Shown piece by piece: positions 8,113 to 17,394 of a stretch of 32,265 nucleotides of DNA. Source of the stretch: a bacterium (GTDB taxonomy: Bacteria; Caldisericota; Caldisericia; Cryosericales; Cryosericaceae); contig JAJFTL010000035.1 in NCBI GenBank assembly GCA_021373025.1, positions 1 to 32,265 of the forward strand. Reading direction: 5' to 3'. The notes under the pieces are model-generated. The model did not search any database and was not told the origin of the DNA. It saw only the letters and a list, made by a program, of their open reading frames with translations. Position 1 is the first letter of the stretch; each line of letters opens with the position of its first letter. A program made the position numbers and the translations under genes.

Positions 8113-8411
8113 GGTACCATTCTGGGCGGGTTGTTGTTCCGCCTGCTCAACGGGAGCTCCGATGACGGTGTTTGCTGGACGACAGAAATCAGCGACTACC
8201 TCCGTCACCCGAATTCCACTCTCGTCCCATCCCCTGCTGGAAGACCACCGTGTCCTCCAGATACCGCTGCCATGAGACAGTGGGGTCTATCCCTCCTTCG
8301 GGGAGAAGACTCCGACCTCATACCAACCAGACGAAACCCCCCCCGGTTGCCTTCAGTCCAGGCAACCGGGGTTTTTCCATTTCATGATCAACTGCCAGCG
8401 AGGAGATTATC
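8113..8411 (+). promoter_or_regulatory. Long structured 5' leader of the purine operon, class unidentified
   Basis: About 300 nt lie between the predicted start and purE with no convincing gene. Visible structure includes GGCGG/CCGCC (8125-8129 with 8139-8143) and TGACGG/CCGTCA (8163-8168 with 8202-8207). A TTCG-capped hairpin is closed by GTCT/AGAC (8285-8288 with 8307-8310). The strong terminator at 8341-8376 comes last. GGGCGGGTT (8124-8132) could pair, with one mismatch, with AACCCCCCC (8335-8343), which would take up the base of the terminator and so compete with it. I could not match it to the guanine, ZTP, PRPP/ykkC, THF, glutamine or T-box consensus as I know them. A metabolite- or protein-responsive attenuator is an inference. 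Confidence 0.5.
8341..8376 (+). terminator. Strong terminator upstream of purE (candidate attenuator)
   Basis: A perfect 12-bp stem, CCCCGGTTGCCT (8341-8352) with AGGCAACCGGGG (8360-8371), encloses a 7-nt loop and is followed by TTTTT (8372-8376). It stands between the operon promoter and purE, 35 nt before the start codon. Unless transcripts escape it, the operon would be silent, so conditional readthrough is likely. Confidence 0.85.
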
Positions 8412-8936
8412 ATGCCACAGATCGTCATCGTCATGGGCAGTGACGCAGATCTGCCTGTCCTGGAGCCGGCATTTGCCGTGTTCCGTCGTTTTCCCGTGAG
8501 CTGGGAAGCGCGCGTCATCTCAGCGCACCGGACACCGGTCGAGGCGTTCGAGTTTGCGGGCGCAGCGCGCGCGAACGGTGTGCAGGTTATCATCGCGGCT
8601 GCGGGCAAGGCAGCCCATCTTGCCGGCGTCCTGGCTGCCTCGACGACGCTGCCGGTCATCGGTCTTCCAGTAGGGACGTCAGGCATGGGAGGGATGGATG
8701 CCCTGCTGTCGACGGTGCAGATGCCCTCTGGTGTGCCGGTCGCGACAGTTGCGGTGGACGGGGCCGAGAATGCCGCCTGGCTGGCACTGGAGATCATAGG
8801 ACTGAGTGACGTGACCGTGACTGCGCGGTTGGAAGAGGAGCGGCAGCGTATGGGTGACAAGGTGCGCGCCAGGGACGTCAGCGTGCGCGAACACTACAAG
8901 AGCACCACCGAAATGCCTACAGGAGGATTGGAATGA
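8412..8936 (+). CDS. purE: N5-carboxyaminoimidazole ribonucleotide mutase PurE
   Basis: PurE interconverts N5-CAIR and CAIR in IMP synthesis. The 174-residue product has the class I pattern: [13 protein letters not shown] at the N-terminus, ISAHRTP with the catalytic His at residue 39, [25 protein letters not shown], and [28 protein letters not shown] at 8401-8406 lies 5 nt before the ATG. It is the first gene of the operon and ends in an ATGA overlap with purC. Class I enzymes normally use the product of PurK, but no purK is in the window. The class II signature (A-G-R-S-N in place of the A-x-x-A-A-H-L loop) is not present. Confidence 0.96.
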   Translation: MPQIVIVMGSDADLPVLEPAFAVFRRFPVSWEARVISAHRTPVEAFEFAGAARANGVQVIIAAAGKAAHLAGVLAASTTLPVIGLPVGTSGMGGMDALLSTVQMPSGVPVATVAVDGAENAAWLALEIIGLSDVTVTARLEEERQRMGDKVRARDVSVREHYKSTTEMPTGGLE

Positions 8937-9649
8937 GACGAGGAGCAATGCTGTACGAGGGAAAGGCGAAGAGGGTCTACAGTACCGATGAATCGGGACA
9001 ATGCATCATCGAGTTCAAGGACGACGCATCGGCGTTCAACGGGATCAAGAAGGGAACCATCGCAGACAAGGGCATCATGAACAACACGATGTCATCGTAC
9101 CTGTTCGCGATGCTGTCAGCAGCCGGCGTTGCCAACCACTTCCTGGAGCGCATCGGCGAACGGGAGATGCTCGTTCGCCGAGTACAGATCATCCCGCTGG
9201 AGGTCATCGTTCGCAACATCGCGGCGGGTTCCATGAGTAAGCGCCTCGGCATTCCTGAAGGCAAGGTCCTTGCCAGTCCGGTGGTGGAATTCAGCTACAA
9301 GGATGATGCGCTGGGCGACCCGCTGGTCAACGAAGACCATATCCGTGCCTTGGGTGCCGCAACAGACGTTGAGGTCGCGACGCTCCGGCGCCTGGCACTG
9401 ACGGTCAATGACCTCCTGCGCGAACGATTCTCGTCTGTCGGGATCACGCTGGTGGACTTCAAGCTGGAATTCGGACGGGCGAATAGCATGATCTTCCTTG
9501 CCGATGAGATCTCGCCCGACACCTGCAGGTTCTGGGACACCGCAACGGGCGAAAAGCTCGACAAAGACCGCTTTCGCCGTGATCTGGGCGGTGTCGAGGA
9601 AGGCTATCGCGAGGTCCTGGGGCGCCTGCTGTCCGGGAGCGCGCAATGA
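8933..9649 (+). CDS. purC: SAICAR synthase PurC
   Basis: PurC joins aspartate to CAIR with ATP to give SAICAR. The 238-residue product has the family motifs [57 protein letters not shown] and [14 protein letters not shown], covering the ATP and substrate sites. The start at 8933 overlaps the purE stop and has AGGAGG at 8921-8926, 6 nt upstream. An internal ATG at 8948 (MLYEGKAK) is the only sensible alternative. The length is typical for single-domain bacterial PurC, and it is followed by an ATGA overlap with purS. Confidence 0.97.
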   Translation: MRRGAMLYEGKAKRVYSTDESGQCIIEFKDDASAFNGIKKGTIADKGIMNNTMSSYLFAMLSAAGVANHFLERIGEREMLVRRVQIIPLEVIVRNIAAGSMSKRLGIPEGKVLASPVVEFSYKDDALGDPLVNEDHIRALGAATDVEVATLRRLALTVNDLLRERFSSVGITLVDFKLEFGRANSMIFLADEISPDTCRFWDTATGEKLDKDRFRRDLGGVEEGYREVLGRLLSGSAQ

Positions 9650-9897
9650 AGGCCCGGGTGCTGATCACGCCGAAGAAGGGCATCGCCGATCCCCAGGGGA
9701 CGGCGATTGAACAGGCGCTCCATGCGCTCGGCTTCACAGGTGCGCGCGGAGTCAGGATGGGCAAATGCATTGAACTCGAATTGCCGGACGGGGACCCAAA
9801 TTCAGCACGTGATGCCTTGGCTCGCATGAGCGAGCAGCTGCTCGCCAACACGAACATCGAACAGTACACCTGCATGATCCTGGATGAGGACGTATGA
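9646..9897 (+). CDS. purS: FGAM synthase subunit PurS
   Basis: PurS is the small bridging subunit that, with PurQ and PurL, forms the three-part formylglycinamidine ribonucleotide synthase. At 83 residues it has the usual size. The sequence fits the fold: [18 protein letters not shown] near the N-terminus, [14 protein letters not shown] in the middle, then [19 protein letters not shown]. It overlaps purC and purQ by 4 nt each. The stoichiometric order purS-purQ-purL is conserved in bacteria that use small PurL, and supports the call. Confidence 0.95.
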   Translation: MKARVLITPKKGIADPQGTAIEQALHALGFTGARGVRMGKCIELELPDGDPNSARDALARMSEQLLANTNIEQYTCMILDEDV

Positions 9898-10610
9898 AGT
9901 TTGCGGTCGCGGTCTTTCCGGGCTCGAACTGCGATATCGACGCATACCGTGCCATGGGTGCCGTTCTTGGACAGAAGGTCGAGTATGTCTGGCACCGCGC
10001 AACGGATCTGTCGGGCTTTGATGGCGTGATCCTGCCGGGTGGCTTCTCTTACGGCGACTACCTGCGGCCGGGCGCTATCGCCCACTTCTCGCCCCTTATG
10101 ACATCGGTCGTCCGTTTCGCCCGGGGGGGAGGGATCGTCATCGGCGTCTGCAACGGGTTCCAGTTGCTTACGGAGGCAGGCCTGCTCCCCGGAGCGCTGC
10201 TGCGCAACCGCGGGCTGACGTTTATCTGTGACACTGTCCACGTGCGTGTCGAGAATGCCGGGACGCCGTTCACCAGCCGCTGCGCTGCTGGGCAGGTCCT
10301 GCGCCTTCCGATCGCGCACGGTGACGGCAACTACAGCGTGGACGCCACTACTCTTGCGGCGATGGAACAGAAGAACCAGGTACTCCTGCGGTACTGTTCC
10401 GCTGAGGGGACCGCGGATGACGCGCACAATCCCAACGGTTCGTGCGCGAACATCGCCGGGGTCGTGAACGAGCAGGGCAACGTGGCGGGTATGATGCCGC
10501 ATCCCGAGCGTGCCGCCGAGTCCCTGTTGGGCGGGACCGACGGCCTGTTCATCCTGGGATCCGTCGTCGACGTTCTCACCCGGAGGGACCATGAATCCTG
10601 TGCGTGCTGA
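9894..10610 (+). CDS. purQ: FGAM synthase glutaminase subunit PurQ
   Basis: PurQ is the class I glutamine amidotransferase subunit that supplies ammonia to PurL. The 238-residue product starts [20 protein letters not shown]. The nucleophile is Cys86 in GVCNGFQLL, the oxyanion segment is [15 protein letters not shown], and PHPERAAE near the C-terminus supplies the catalytic His and Glu. The start overlaps purS by 4 nt, and its last 20 nt overlap purL. The C-terminus after [11 protein letters not shown] is short and not strongly conserved. Confidence 0.97.
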   Translation: MKFAVAVFPGSNCDIDAYRAMGAVLGQKVEYVWHRATDLSGFDGVILPGGFSYGDYLRPGAIAHFSPLMTSVVRFARGGGIVIGVCNGFQLLTEAGLLPGALLRNRGLTFICDTVHVRVENAGTPFTSRCAAGQVLRLPIAHGDGNYSVDATTLAAMEQKNQVLLRYCSAEGTADDAHNPNGSCANIAGVVNEQGNVAGMMPHPERAAESLLGGTDGLFILGSVVDVLTRRDHESCAC

Positions 10611-12792
10611 GCGGGTCGGGCTGACTGCAACGGAGTACCGGCGGGTCTGCGAACTCCTGGGCCGCGAACCCGGCGACGTCGAGCTGGACCTGTTCGGCGT
10701 GATGTGGAGCGAACACTGCAGCTACAAGACGTCGCGCCCTCTGCTGCGCCTGTTCCCGACCTCCGGGCCGGGGGTCCTGCAGGGGCCGGGCGAGAACGCC
10801 GGCATCGTGGACATCGGTGATGACCTGGCGGTCGTCATGAAAGTCGAGAGTCACAACCACCCGTCGGCCGTTGAACCCTATCAGGGAGCGGCCACAGGAT
10901 CCGGGGGCATCATCCGCGATATCTTCACGATGGGTGCGCGCCCGGTCGCGATGCTGGATTCACTGAGGTTCGGCGACCTGGAGGATGTCCACCAGCGAGC
11001 GCTGTTCCGGGAGGTGGTTAAGGGTATCGGTGACTACGACAACTGCATGGGGATCCCGACAGTTGCTGGCGAAGTAGGGTTCGATCCATCGTACGCGGGC
11101 AACTGCCTGGTGAATGCCATGTGCGTCGGCATCATTCGTCACGAGGACATCAAGCGTGGAGCAGCGGCAGGTGTCGGCAACGCCGTCATGCTGGTCGGAT
11201 CGACGACGGGACGGGACGGCATGGGAGGAGCCAGCTTCGCCTCGGTGGACCTGACGGCGGCCTCTCAGGAGCGCAAGTCGGCCGTGCAGGTGGGTGATCC
11301 ATTCATGGAGAAGCTGTTGCTGGAGGCGTGTTTGGAGCTGTTCCGGACGGACGCCGTCGTCGGTATTCAGGATCTGGGGGCGGCGGGGCTCACGTCAGCC
11401 AGTTGCGAAACGGCTGCCCGTGGTGGTGTGGGCATCGATCTCGACGTTGAACTGGTGCCGCGCCGGGAAGATGGCATGAGCGCTGTTGAGGTCATGATCT
11501 CGGAGTCGCAGGAGCGAATGCTGGTCATTGTTCGCCAAGGTCACGAGGATGAAGTACGGCGCATCTTCGACAAATGGGGACTCAACGCAGCGGTCATCGG
11601 CCATGTCACCGAGGATGGGATGCTGACGGTCCGACAGGACGGAGAGGTTGTCGCGCAGGTCCCGGCAAAGGCATTGGCCGAACAAGCCCCCTTGCGGCAT
11701 CCACAGGCAGAGCGTCCGACGTGGCAGGATGACGTCATGCGCCTGGATGAGACAGAACTGCCTGCTGTTTCCGACTGGAAGGTGGTATTGAAGGACGTAC
11801 TGCGCATGCCCACGGTCGCAAGCAAGGAGTGGGTCTATCGGCAGTATGACAGCGTCGTACGGACGAGCACGGTCGTCGGTCCGGGGTCCGACGCGGCCGT
11901 CCTGCGGGTCGATGGTACGACGTGCGGCATTGCCCTCACTATCGATGGGGCAGGGCCGATGTCGCTGCTGGACCCGGCGACAGGGGCAGCCATGGCGGTG
12001 GCTGAAGCTGCTCGGAATCTCGTCTGCAGTGGTGCGCGTCCACTCGCCCTGACGGATTGCCTGAACTTCGGCAACCCCGAGCGGCCGGACGTGTTCTGGC
12101 AGTTCAGTCAGGCCGTGGCGGGCATGAGTAAGGCTTGCCGCGCCCTGGGGATTCCGGTCATCGGTGGAAACGTCAGCTTCTACAACGAGACCGGCACATT
12201 GGCGATCCTGCCGACGCCCGTGGTGGGCATGGTAGGCGTCATGGATGACCCCGGCCGCGCGTGCAGGCAGGGGTTTGTCGCGCCCGGCGACAGCATCGTC
12301 CTGCTGGGCGAGTGTACCGATGAGCTGGGAGGAAGCGTCTATGTGCACATGGTGACCGGCCGGACGGCAGGTCATGTGCCGGTCCTGGACCTTGAACGTG
12401 AGTGCCTGGTCCAGACGGTCTGCCAGGGCGCCGTCAGCAGGGGGATCATACGATCAGCCCATGACGTCAGTGAGGGAGGGCTCGCGGTGACGCTGGCCGA
12501 GTCGTGCATCACGGGAGATATCGGGGCACACATCTCTCTGCCGGGGGGTGTGCGTCCTGACGCGCTGCTGTTTGGCGAAGCGCCGTCGCGGATCGTCGTG
12601 TCCGTCGCCCCTGAGGATCTGTGCGCGCTCCTGGAAATGGCCCGGAACGCAGGCGTGCCGGCCACGCTCCTGGGATGCGTCGGAGGATCTGATGTGATCC
12701 TGGAGGTCGGGGGAAGGTCCATTGTCCAGGCGCCAGTGACGGAACTGGCCGACGCATGGCGAGGGGCGCTGCCTGGAGTGATGGGCAGATGA
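10591..12792 (+). CDS. purL: FGAM synthase synthetase subunit PurL (small form)
   Basis: PurL uses ATP and ammonia from PurQ to turn FGAR into FGAM. At 733 residues it is the small form that needs PurS and PurQ, not the ~1300-residue fused enzyme. Motifs include MWSEHCSYK (His42), the metal/ATP segment [44 protein letters not shown] and [12 protein letters not shown]. The second AIRS-like repeat carries [23 protein letters not shown] and [14 protein letters not shown] chose ATG 10591 because CGGAGGGA (10581-10588) precedes it; upstream frame sequence has no family similarity. It overlaps purQ by 20 nt and purF by 4 nt. Confidence 0.97.
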   Translation: MNPVRAERVGLTATEYRRVCELLGREPGDVELDLFGVMWSEHCSYKTSRPLLRLFPTSGPGVLQGPGENAGIVDIGDDLAVVMKVESHNHPSAVEPYQGAATGSGGIIRDIFTMGARPVAMLDSLRFGDLEDVHQRALFREVVKGIGDYDNCMGIPTVAGEVGFDPSYAGNCLVNAMCVGIIRHEDIKRGAAAGVGNAVMLVGSTTGRDGMGGASFASVDLTAASQERKSAVQVGDPFMEKLLLEACLELFRTDAVVGIQDLGAAGLTSASCETAARGGVGIDLDVELVPRREDGMSAVEVMISESQERMLVIVRQGHEDEVRRIFDKWGLNAAVIGHVTEDGMLTVRQDGEVVAQVPAKALAEQAPLRHPQAERPTWQDDVMRLDETELPAVSDWKVVLKDVLRMPTVASKEWVYRQYDSVVRTSTVVGPGSDAAVLRVDGTTCGIALTIDGAGPMSLLDPATGAAMAVAEAARNLVCSGARPLALTDCLNFGNPERPDVFWQFSQAVAGMSKACRALGIPVIGGNVSFYNETGTLAILPTPVVGMVGVMDDPGRACRQGFVAPGDSIVLLGECTDELGGSVYVHMVTGRTAGHVPVLDLERECLVQTVCQGAVSRGIIRSAHDVSEGGLAVTLAESCITGDIGAHISLPGGVRPDALLFGEAPSRIVVSVAPEDLCALLEMARNAGVPATLLGCVGGSDVILEVGGRSIVQAPVTELADAWRGALPGVMGR

Positions 12793-14210
12793 GAGCCATC
12801 ACGGGACTGCACGAGGAGTGTGGGGTGTTCGGCATTGTCGGCGGCCCGCAGACCAAAGCTGCGCGTGCCACGTATTACGGCCTGTACGCATTGCAGCACC
12901 GCGGGCAGGAGAGCGCCGGGATCGCCGTCAGTACGGGAGGAGACATCCTGCACCACAAGGCCATGGGGCTGGTTTCGGAAGTCTTCGACGACAAGCGTCT
13001 CGCTGCACTGCCCGGTACGATGGCGTGCGGTCACGTCCGCTACTCGACATCGGGACGTAGCCTGGTGGTCAACGCCCAGCCTCTCGTCGTCCGCTACCGT
13101 GGCGGATCGCTGGCCCTCGCACACAACGGGAACCTGGTCAATGCTCCATCGCTGCGCGCAACGCTGGAACAGGAGGGCGTCATCTTCCAGACGTCGATCG
13201 ACAGCGAGCTCATCGCGAACCTCGTGGCGCGCGCGGACACCGCTGACATCGTGGAAGCTGTGCGCAGCGCCATGCGGATCGTGCGCGGAGCGTACGCTCT
13301 GGTCATCATGACGCCGGACCAGATCATCGGCGTGCGGGATCCAGACGGTATCCGTCCGCTGAGCATCGGGCGCGGCGAGAATACCTGGATGCTGGCCTCC
13401 GAGAGCTGCGCCTTCGACGCGGTCGGCGGAACCCTGGTCCGGGACGTGGAACCGGGGGAGATCGTGACACTGGACCGGGGTGGGGTAAGGAGCTACCCGC
13501 CCGGACTCGCGCGGTCGGAACGCCTGTGCATCTTCGAGTTCATCTACTTCGGCCGTCCGGACAGCATCATGGGGGCCGATACGATGTATGCCGTACGCAA
13601 GCGGTCGGGCGGACTGCTGGCCGGCGAGGCGCCCGCACAGGCCGACATCGTCGTGCCGGTGCCTGACTCGGGCATATCAGCAGCGGTCGGATATGCCGAG
13701 GTGTCCGGGATCCCGTTTGCCGAGGGGTTCGTCAAGAACCGTTACGTCGGGCGGACATTCATCCAGCCGGAACAGTCGCTGCGAGCGACGGGAGTCGACC
13801 TCAAGCTCAGCGTCCTCACCGACGTGGTGCGGGGAAAGCGGATCGTGCTGGTCGACGACTCCATCGTGCGGGGGACGACCATTCTGCGGCTGATCCGGAA
13901 GCTGCGCGCCGCGGGGGCGGCAGAGATCCATTTGCGCGTCGCATCGCCACCGGTCAGGTATCCCTGTCACTTCGGCATCGATACACCGTCGCGCGGCGAG
14001 CTGATCGCCAACAGCCTGGCACCCGCTGCGATCTGCAGCAGGGTGAACGCCGATTCACTGGCTTACCTGAGCATCGAGGGGCTTCGCACGGCGGTCGGTG
14101 GCAAAGGCAGTTGTGATGCTTGTTTCAACGGCGACTACCCCATGGAAGTGCCGGACGAAGGCGACAAGATGGGCCTGGAGGCAAAGGAGACAGACTATGC
14201 AGCGAGCTAG
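12789..14210 (+). CDS. purF: Amidophosphoribosyltransferase PurF (Fe-S type)
   Basis: PurF commits PRPP to purine synthesis by replacing pyrophosphate with ammonia from glutamine. The 473-residue product begins [15 protein letters not shown]. Cys11 would become the N-terminal nucleophile after removal of a 10-residue propeptide, as in Bacillus PurF. The glutaminase domain shows LQHRGQESAGI and CGHVRYSTSG. The phosphoribosyltransferase site is VLVDDSIVRGTT. Cysteines in LCIFEFIYF, YPCHFGID and SCDACF match the 4Fe-4S ligands of the Bacillus-type enzyme, so an oxygen-sensitive cluster is inferred. The ATG overlaps the purL stop by 4 nt; purM starts inside its last 14 nt. Confidence 0.97.
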   Translation: MRAITGLHEECGVFGIVGGPQTKAARATYYGLYALQHRGQESAGIAVSTGGDILHHKAMGLVSEVFDDKRLAALPGTMACGHVRYSTSGRSLVVNAQPLVVRYRGGSLALAHNGNLVNAPSLRATLEQEGVIFQTSIDSELIANLVARADTADIVEAVRSAMRIVRGAYALVIMTPDQIIGVRDPDGIRPLSIGRGENTWMLASESCAFDAVGGTLVRDVEPGEIVTLDRGGVRSYPPGLARSERLCIFEFIYFGRPDSIMGADTMYAVRKRSGGLLAGEAPAQADIVVPVPDSGISAAVGYAEVSGIPFAEGFVKNRYVGRTFIQPEQSLRATGVDLKLSVLTDVVRGKRIVLVDDSIVRGTTILRLIRKLRAAGAAEIHLRVASPPVRYPCHFGIDTPSRGELIANSLAPAAICSRVNADSLAYLSIEGLRTAVGGKGSCDACFNGDYPMEVPDEGDKMGLEAKETDYAAS

Positions 14211-15225
14211 CTACGAGCAGGCGGGCGTGGACATTGCCGCAGGAGACCAGGCTGTCGAGCTGATCCGGCGCGCTGTGGCGTCGACGGAAACGCCGGGTAT
14301 GTTGGGGACCATCGGGGGGTTCGGCGGGTGTTTTCGACCGAACCTCGAGGGGCTGCGTGACCCCATCCTTGTGTCCGGGACGGACGGCGTTGGGACCAAG
14401 CTGAAGATCGCCTTCATGACGGGGCGTCATGATACCGTGGGCATTGACTGTGTTGCGATGTGCGTGAACGATGTCGCAGCGATGGGAGCCGACCCGCTGT
14501 TCTTTCTCGACTACATTGCACTCGGCCATCTTGTTCCTGAACGTGTCGCCGAGGTTGTGGAGGGGGTGGCTGCCGGCTGTCGGCAGGCGCACTGCGCGCT
14601 CGTCGGGGGTGAGACAGCCGAGATGCCGGGGTTCTACCCGCCTGATGAGTATGATCTTGCGGGTTTCTGTGTCGGGCTGGTCGACCGCGAGTGGATCGTC
14701 GACGGGCATGCCGTCAAAGCGGGCGACGTTATCGTGGGATTACCGTCTTCCGGCCTGCACAGCAATGGTTTCTCCCTGGTGCGGCACGTGGTCTTCGACC
14801 GGTGCGGTCTGGATGTGGACAGCTACGTTCCAGAGCTGGGCCGGACGGTCGGCGAAGAGTTGCTGGAGCCCACCATTATCTACGTGGACGCGGCCACCCG
14901 GGCACGGAACGTCGCACCTGTTCGAGGGATGGCCCACATCACGGGCGGCGGACTCCTGGGCAATATCCCGCGCATCATTCCGTATGGTCTGCGTGCACAG
15001 CTCGATCTCCGCAACTGGCAGATCCCTCCCGTCTTCGTGTGGCTGACGCAGCTGGGCAATCTGGACGAAACGGAGTGCTACCAGACGTTTAACATGGGGA
15101 TCGGGTTTGTGCTGGTCGTGCCGCAGGCATCGGCGGGAGCCCTTTGTGGTGAGCTTGCGCATGACGGCGCACGTGTGATCGGCACGGTCGTGCCGGGAGA
15201 CGCCGGCGTGGAGCTGGTCCGATGA
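14197..15225 (+). CDS. purM: AIR synthase PurM
   Basis: PurM closes the imidazole ring of FGAM with ATP to form AIR. The 342-residue product begins MQRASYEQAGVDIAAGDQAVELI and has the AIRS-family motifs GTIGGFGGCF, LVSGTDGVGTKLKIA, CVNDVAAMGADPLFFLDY, LVGGETAEMPGFY, GLPSSGLHSNGFSLVR and AHITGGGLLGNIPRI. The ATG at 14197 lies within the end of purF and follows AAAGGAGA (14183-14190). The frame is open further upstream but without similarity. The gene ends in an ATGA overlap with purN. Confidence 0.97.
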   Translation: MQRASYEQAGVDIAAGDQAVELIRRAVASTETPGMLGTIGGFGGCFRPNLEGLRDPILVSGTDGVGTKLKIAFMTGRHDTVGIDCVAMCVNDVAAMGADPLFFLDYIALGHLVPERVAEVVEGVAAGCRQAHCALVGGETAEMPGFYPPDEYDLAGFCVGLVDREWIVDGHAVKAGDVIVGLPSSGLHSNGFSLVRHVVFDRCGLDVDSYVPELGRTVGEELLEPTIIYVDAATRARNVAPVRGMAHITGGGLLGNIPRIIPYGLRAQLDLRNWQIPPVFVWLTQLGNLDETECYQTFNMGIGFVLVVPQASAGALCGELAHDGARVIGTVVPGDAGVELVR

Positions 15226-15851
15226 CACGCGTCGCGATCCTGGCGTCAGGAAATGGGACGGACTGCGAGGCGGTGCTGGAAGCAGTCGAGCAAGGGCGGA
15301 TCCACGATGCGGTCGTCGCCATCGTGGTTGCCGACCGACCGGCTGGCGTGCTGGAGCGGGCTCGGCGTCATGGGGTCAAGGGGCTGCTCGTAGACCGGCG
15401 CAGTTTAGGGCGGGCATCGTACGATGCCGCTCTCAGAGCGACCATGATCGAGCACCGCGTCGATGTCATCGTCTTGGCAGGGTACCTCAGCGTTCTGGAC
15501 CGGGAAACGGTAGCGAGGTGGCGGAATCACATCATCAACGTCCATCCCTCACTCATTCCGGCGTTCTGCGGTCACGGCTTCTATGGAGAACATGTCCATC
15601 AGGCCGTGCTGGACGCAGGAGTGAAGCTGACGGGCGTAACCGTGCACTTCGTGGACGAGGGGACCGACACCGGACCCATCATCGCGCAGGAGGCCATCCC
15701 CGTGCTGGACGACGATGACGCGGCATCCCTCGGTGCGCGCGTTCTGGAAGTTGAACACCGGCTGTTGCCATGGGCCGTGGAGCTGTACTGTCGTGGACGG
15801 TTGTCTGTCGACGGGCACAAGGTACGTATCGACAAGGAGGAGAAAACGTGA
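15222..15851 (+). CDS. purN: GAR transformylase PurN
   Basis: PurN transfers a formyl group from 10-formyl-tetrahydrofolate to GAR. The 209-residue product has the Rossmann start RVAILASGNGTD, and INVHPSLIPAFCGHGFYGEHVH, which carries the catalytic Asn and His. GVTVHFVDEGTDTGPIIAQ supplies the catalytic Asp. Two segments differ from the E. coli type: GTD replaces the usual GSN in the first loop, and the CGHGFYG insertion follows the HPS motif. This combination resembles a PurN subtype I associate with Clostridia-like bacteria. It overlaps purM and purH by 4 nt each. Confidence 0.95.
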   Translation: MTRVAILASGNGTDCEAVLEAVEQGRIHDAVVAIVVADRPAGVLERARRHGVKGLLVDRRSLGRASYDAALRATMIEHRVDVIVLAGYLSVLDRETVARWRNHIINVHPSLIPAFCGHGFYGEHVHQAVLDAGVKLTGVTVHFVDEGTDTGPIIAQEAIPVLDDDDAASLGARVLEVEHRLLPWAVELYCRGRLSVDGHKVRIDKEEKT

Positions 15852-17392
15852 AACGAAGAGTGATCATCAGTGTTTCGGACAAGACAGGTGTGACGGATCT
15901 GGCGAGGCGGCTCGTCGCCATAGGCTGGGAGATCGTGAGCAGCGGCGGGACGGCGGCGGCCCTCGCAGGAGCTGGTATCCCCGTGACGCCGGTCAGCGAC
16001 GTGACGGGTTTCCCGGAGTGCCTGGACGGACGCGTCAAAACCCTCCATCCAGCCGTCCATGCCGGGATCCTTGCGCGAAGAGGCGTGCCGGAACACATGC
16101 AGCAACTACAGGCGCTCGGTGTGACGCCAGTGGATCTCGTCGTCGTGAACCTGTATCCCTTCCGTCAGACGGTGGCGCGTCCAGGAGTGACGTGGGAGGA
16201 AGCGGTCGAGCAGATCGACATCGGCGGCCCGTCCCTGATCCGCGCGGCTGCCAAGAACCACGCGTCCGTCACCGTGGTTGTCGATCCAGCGGACTACGAG
16301 CGTGTCCTGGGCGAGTACGAACGTGACGGAGATACGAGTGACGCTACCCGGCGCAGCCTGGCCGGCCGGGCCTTCCGCCACACGGCCGCCTATGACGCGT
16401 TCATTGCGCAGTGGTTCGGGGACCAGTTGGGTGTCCACTTTCCCGAACAGCTGACACGTACCTGGAACCGGTCACAGGACCTCCGGTACGGCGAAAACCC
16501 TCATCAGGCGGCGGCACTGTACAAGGATCCGCTACCGGCCCCTGGTTCTGTCGCGATGGCCGAACAGCTGGGTGGCAAAGAGCTCTCCTTCAACAACATC
16601 GGCGATGCGGACGCAGCGCTCTCCTGCCTGGGGGAGTTCCCGGCCGATGTCCCGACGGTCGTGGCACTCAAGCACAGCAATCCCTGTGGCGTTGGTACGG
16701 GCTGCGACCTGATGACCGCCTGGCGGGGAGCCCGCGACGGCGACCCCGTGTCCGTCTATGGTGGGGTCGTCGCGCTCAACGGGACCGTGGACGAACCGCT
16801 GGCGGCGTCGCTGGCAAAACTCTTCCTAGAGATCGTTGCGGCGCCGGGATACACCGACGGGGCACTGCAGATCCTGCGGAAGAAGAAGAACCTGCGCGTC
16901 CTGCGTGTCGCCCCGGCCACCTCGGCGCCGGGCGAATGTTCGCTGCGCGAAGTGCGCGGGGGGCTGCTGGTGCAGGACCGGGATACACTGCTCCTTGGTG
17001 AGGAGCCGCGCGTCGTGACCCGCCGCTCTCCCACCGCCCGGGAGCAAGCCGATCTGCTGTTTGCGTGGCGCGTCGTCAAGCACGTCACGTCGAACGCGAT
17101 TGTTTTGGCGCGGGACGGAGCGACCATCGGGGTCGGTCCGGGACAGACCAACCGCATCTGGGCCCTGCAGAACGCGATTCGACAGTCGACGGTGGCGACA
17201 ACAGGATCCGTGCTGGCGTCCGACGCGTTCTTTCCTTTTGCGGACTGCGTCCAGGCCGCCGCAGTGGCGGGCATCCGGGCAATCATCCAGCCGGGCGGCT
17301 CGATCCTGGATGCAGATTCCATTGCGGCTGCGGATGAAGCGGGCATAGCTATGCTGTTCACTGGCGTCCGGCACTTCCGGCACCAGGGCTAG
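15848..17392 (+). CDS. purH: Bifunctional AICAR transformylase / IMP cyclohydrolase PurH
   Basis: PurH performs the last two steps to IMP. At 514 residues it has the standard two-domain length. The N-terminal MGS-like IMP cyclohydrolase has RVIISVSDKTGV, SSGGTAAAL, GRVKTLHPAVHAGIL and VNLYPF. The C-terminal transformylase has LRYGENPHQAA, ELSFNNIGDADAALSCL, ALKHSNPCGVG and SDAFFPFADCV. I chose the GTG at 15848 because AAGGAGG (15834-15840) lies 7 nt upstream and the start forms a GTGA overlap with the purN stop. Similarity begins at K-R-R-V-I-I-S. Confidence 0.97.
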   Translation: MKRRVIISVSDKTGVTDLARRLVAIGWEIVSSGGTAAALAGAGIPVTPVSDVTGFPECLDGRVKTLHPAVHAGILARRGVPEHMQQLQALGVTPVDLVVVNLYPFRQTVARPGVTWEEAVEQIDIGGPSLIRAAAKNHASVTVVVDPADYERVLGEYERDGDTSDATRRSLAGRAFRHTAAYDAFIAQWFGDQLGVHFPEQLTRTWNRSQDLRYGENPHQAAALYKDPLPAPGSVAMAEQLGGKELSFNNIGDADAALSCLGEFPADVPTVVALKHSNPCGVGTGCDLMTAWRGARDGDPVSVYGGVVALNGTVDEPLAASLAKLFLEIVAAPGYTDGALQILRKKKNLRVLRVAPATSAPGECSLREVRGGLLVQDRDTLLLGEEPRVVTRRSPTAREQADLLFAWRVVKHVTSNAIVLARDGATIGVGPGQTNRIWALQNAIRQSTVATTGSVLASDAFFPFADCVQAAAVAGIRAIIQPGGSILDADSIAAADEAGIAMLFTGVRHFRHQG

Positions 17393-17394
17393 CC

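Noticed and set aside
8113-8340. ZTP, PRPP/ykkC, guanine, THF or T-box type RNA in the purE leader
   Set aside because: The conserved cores I know for these classes (for example CCGCCTGGGC of the ZTP class or GGGTGGNACCGCG of T-boxes) were not found, so the leader is left unclassified.
9459-10592. Long antisense open frame (377 codons) opposite purC-purS-purQ
   Set aside because: It crosses three well-supported genes and its translation matches no family motif.
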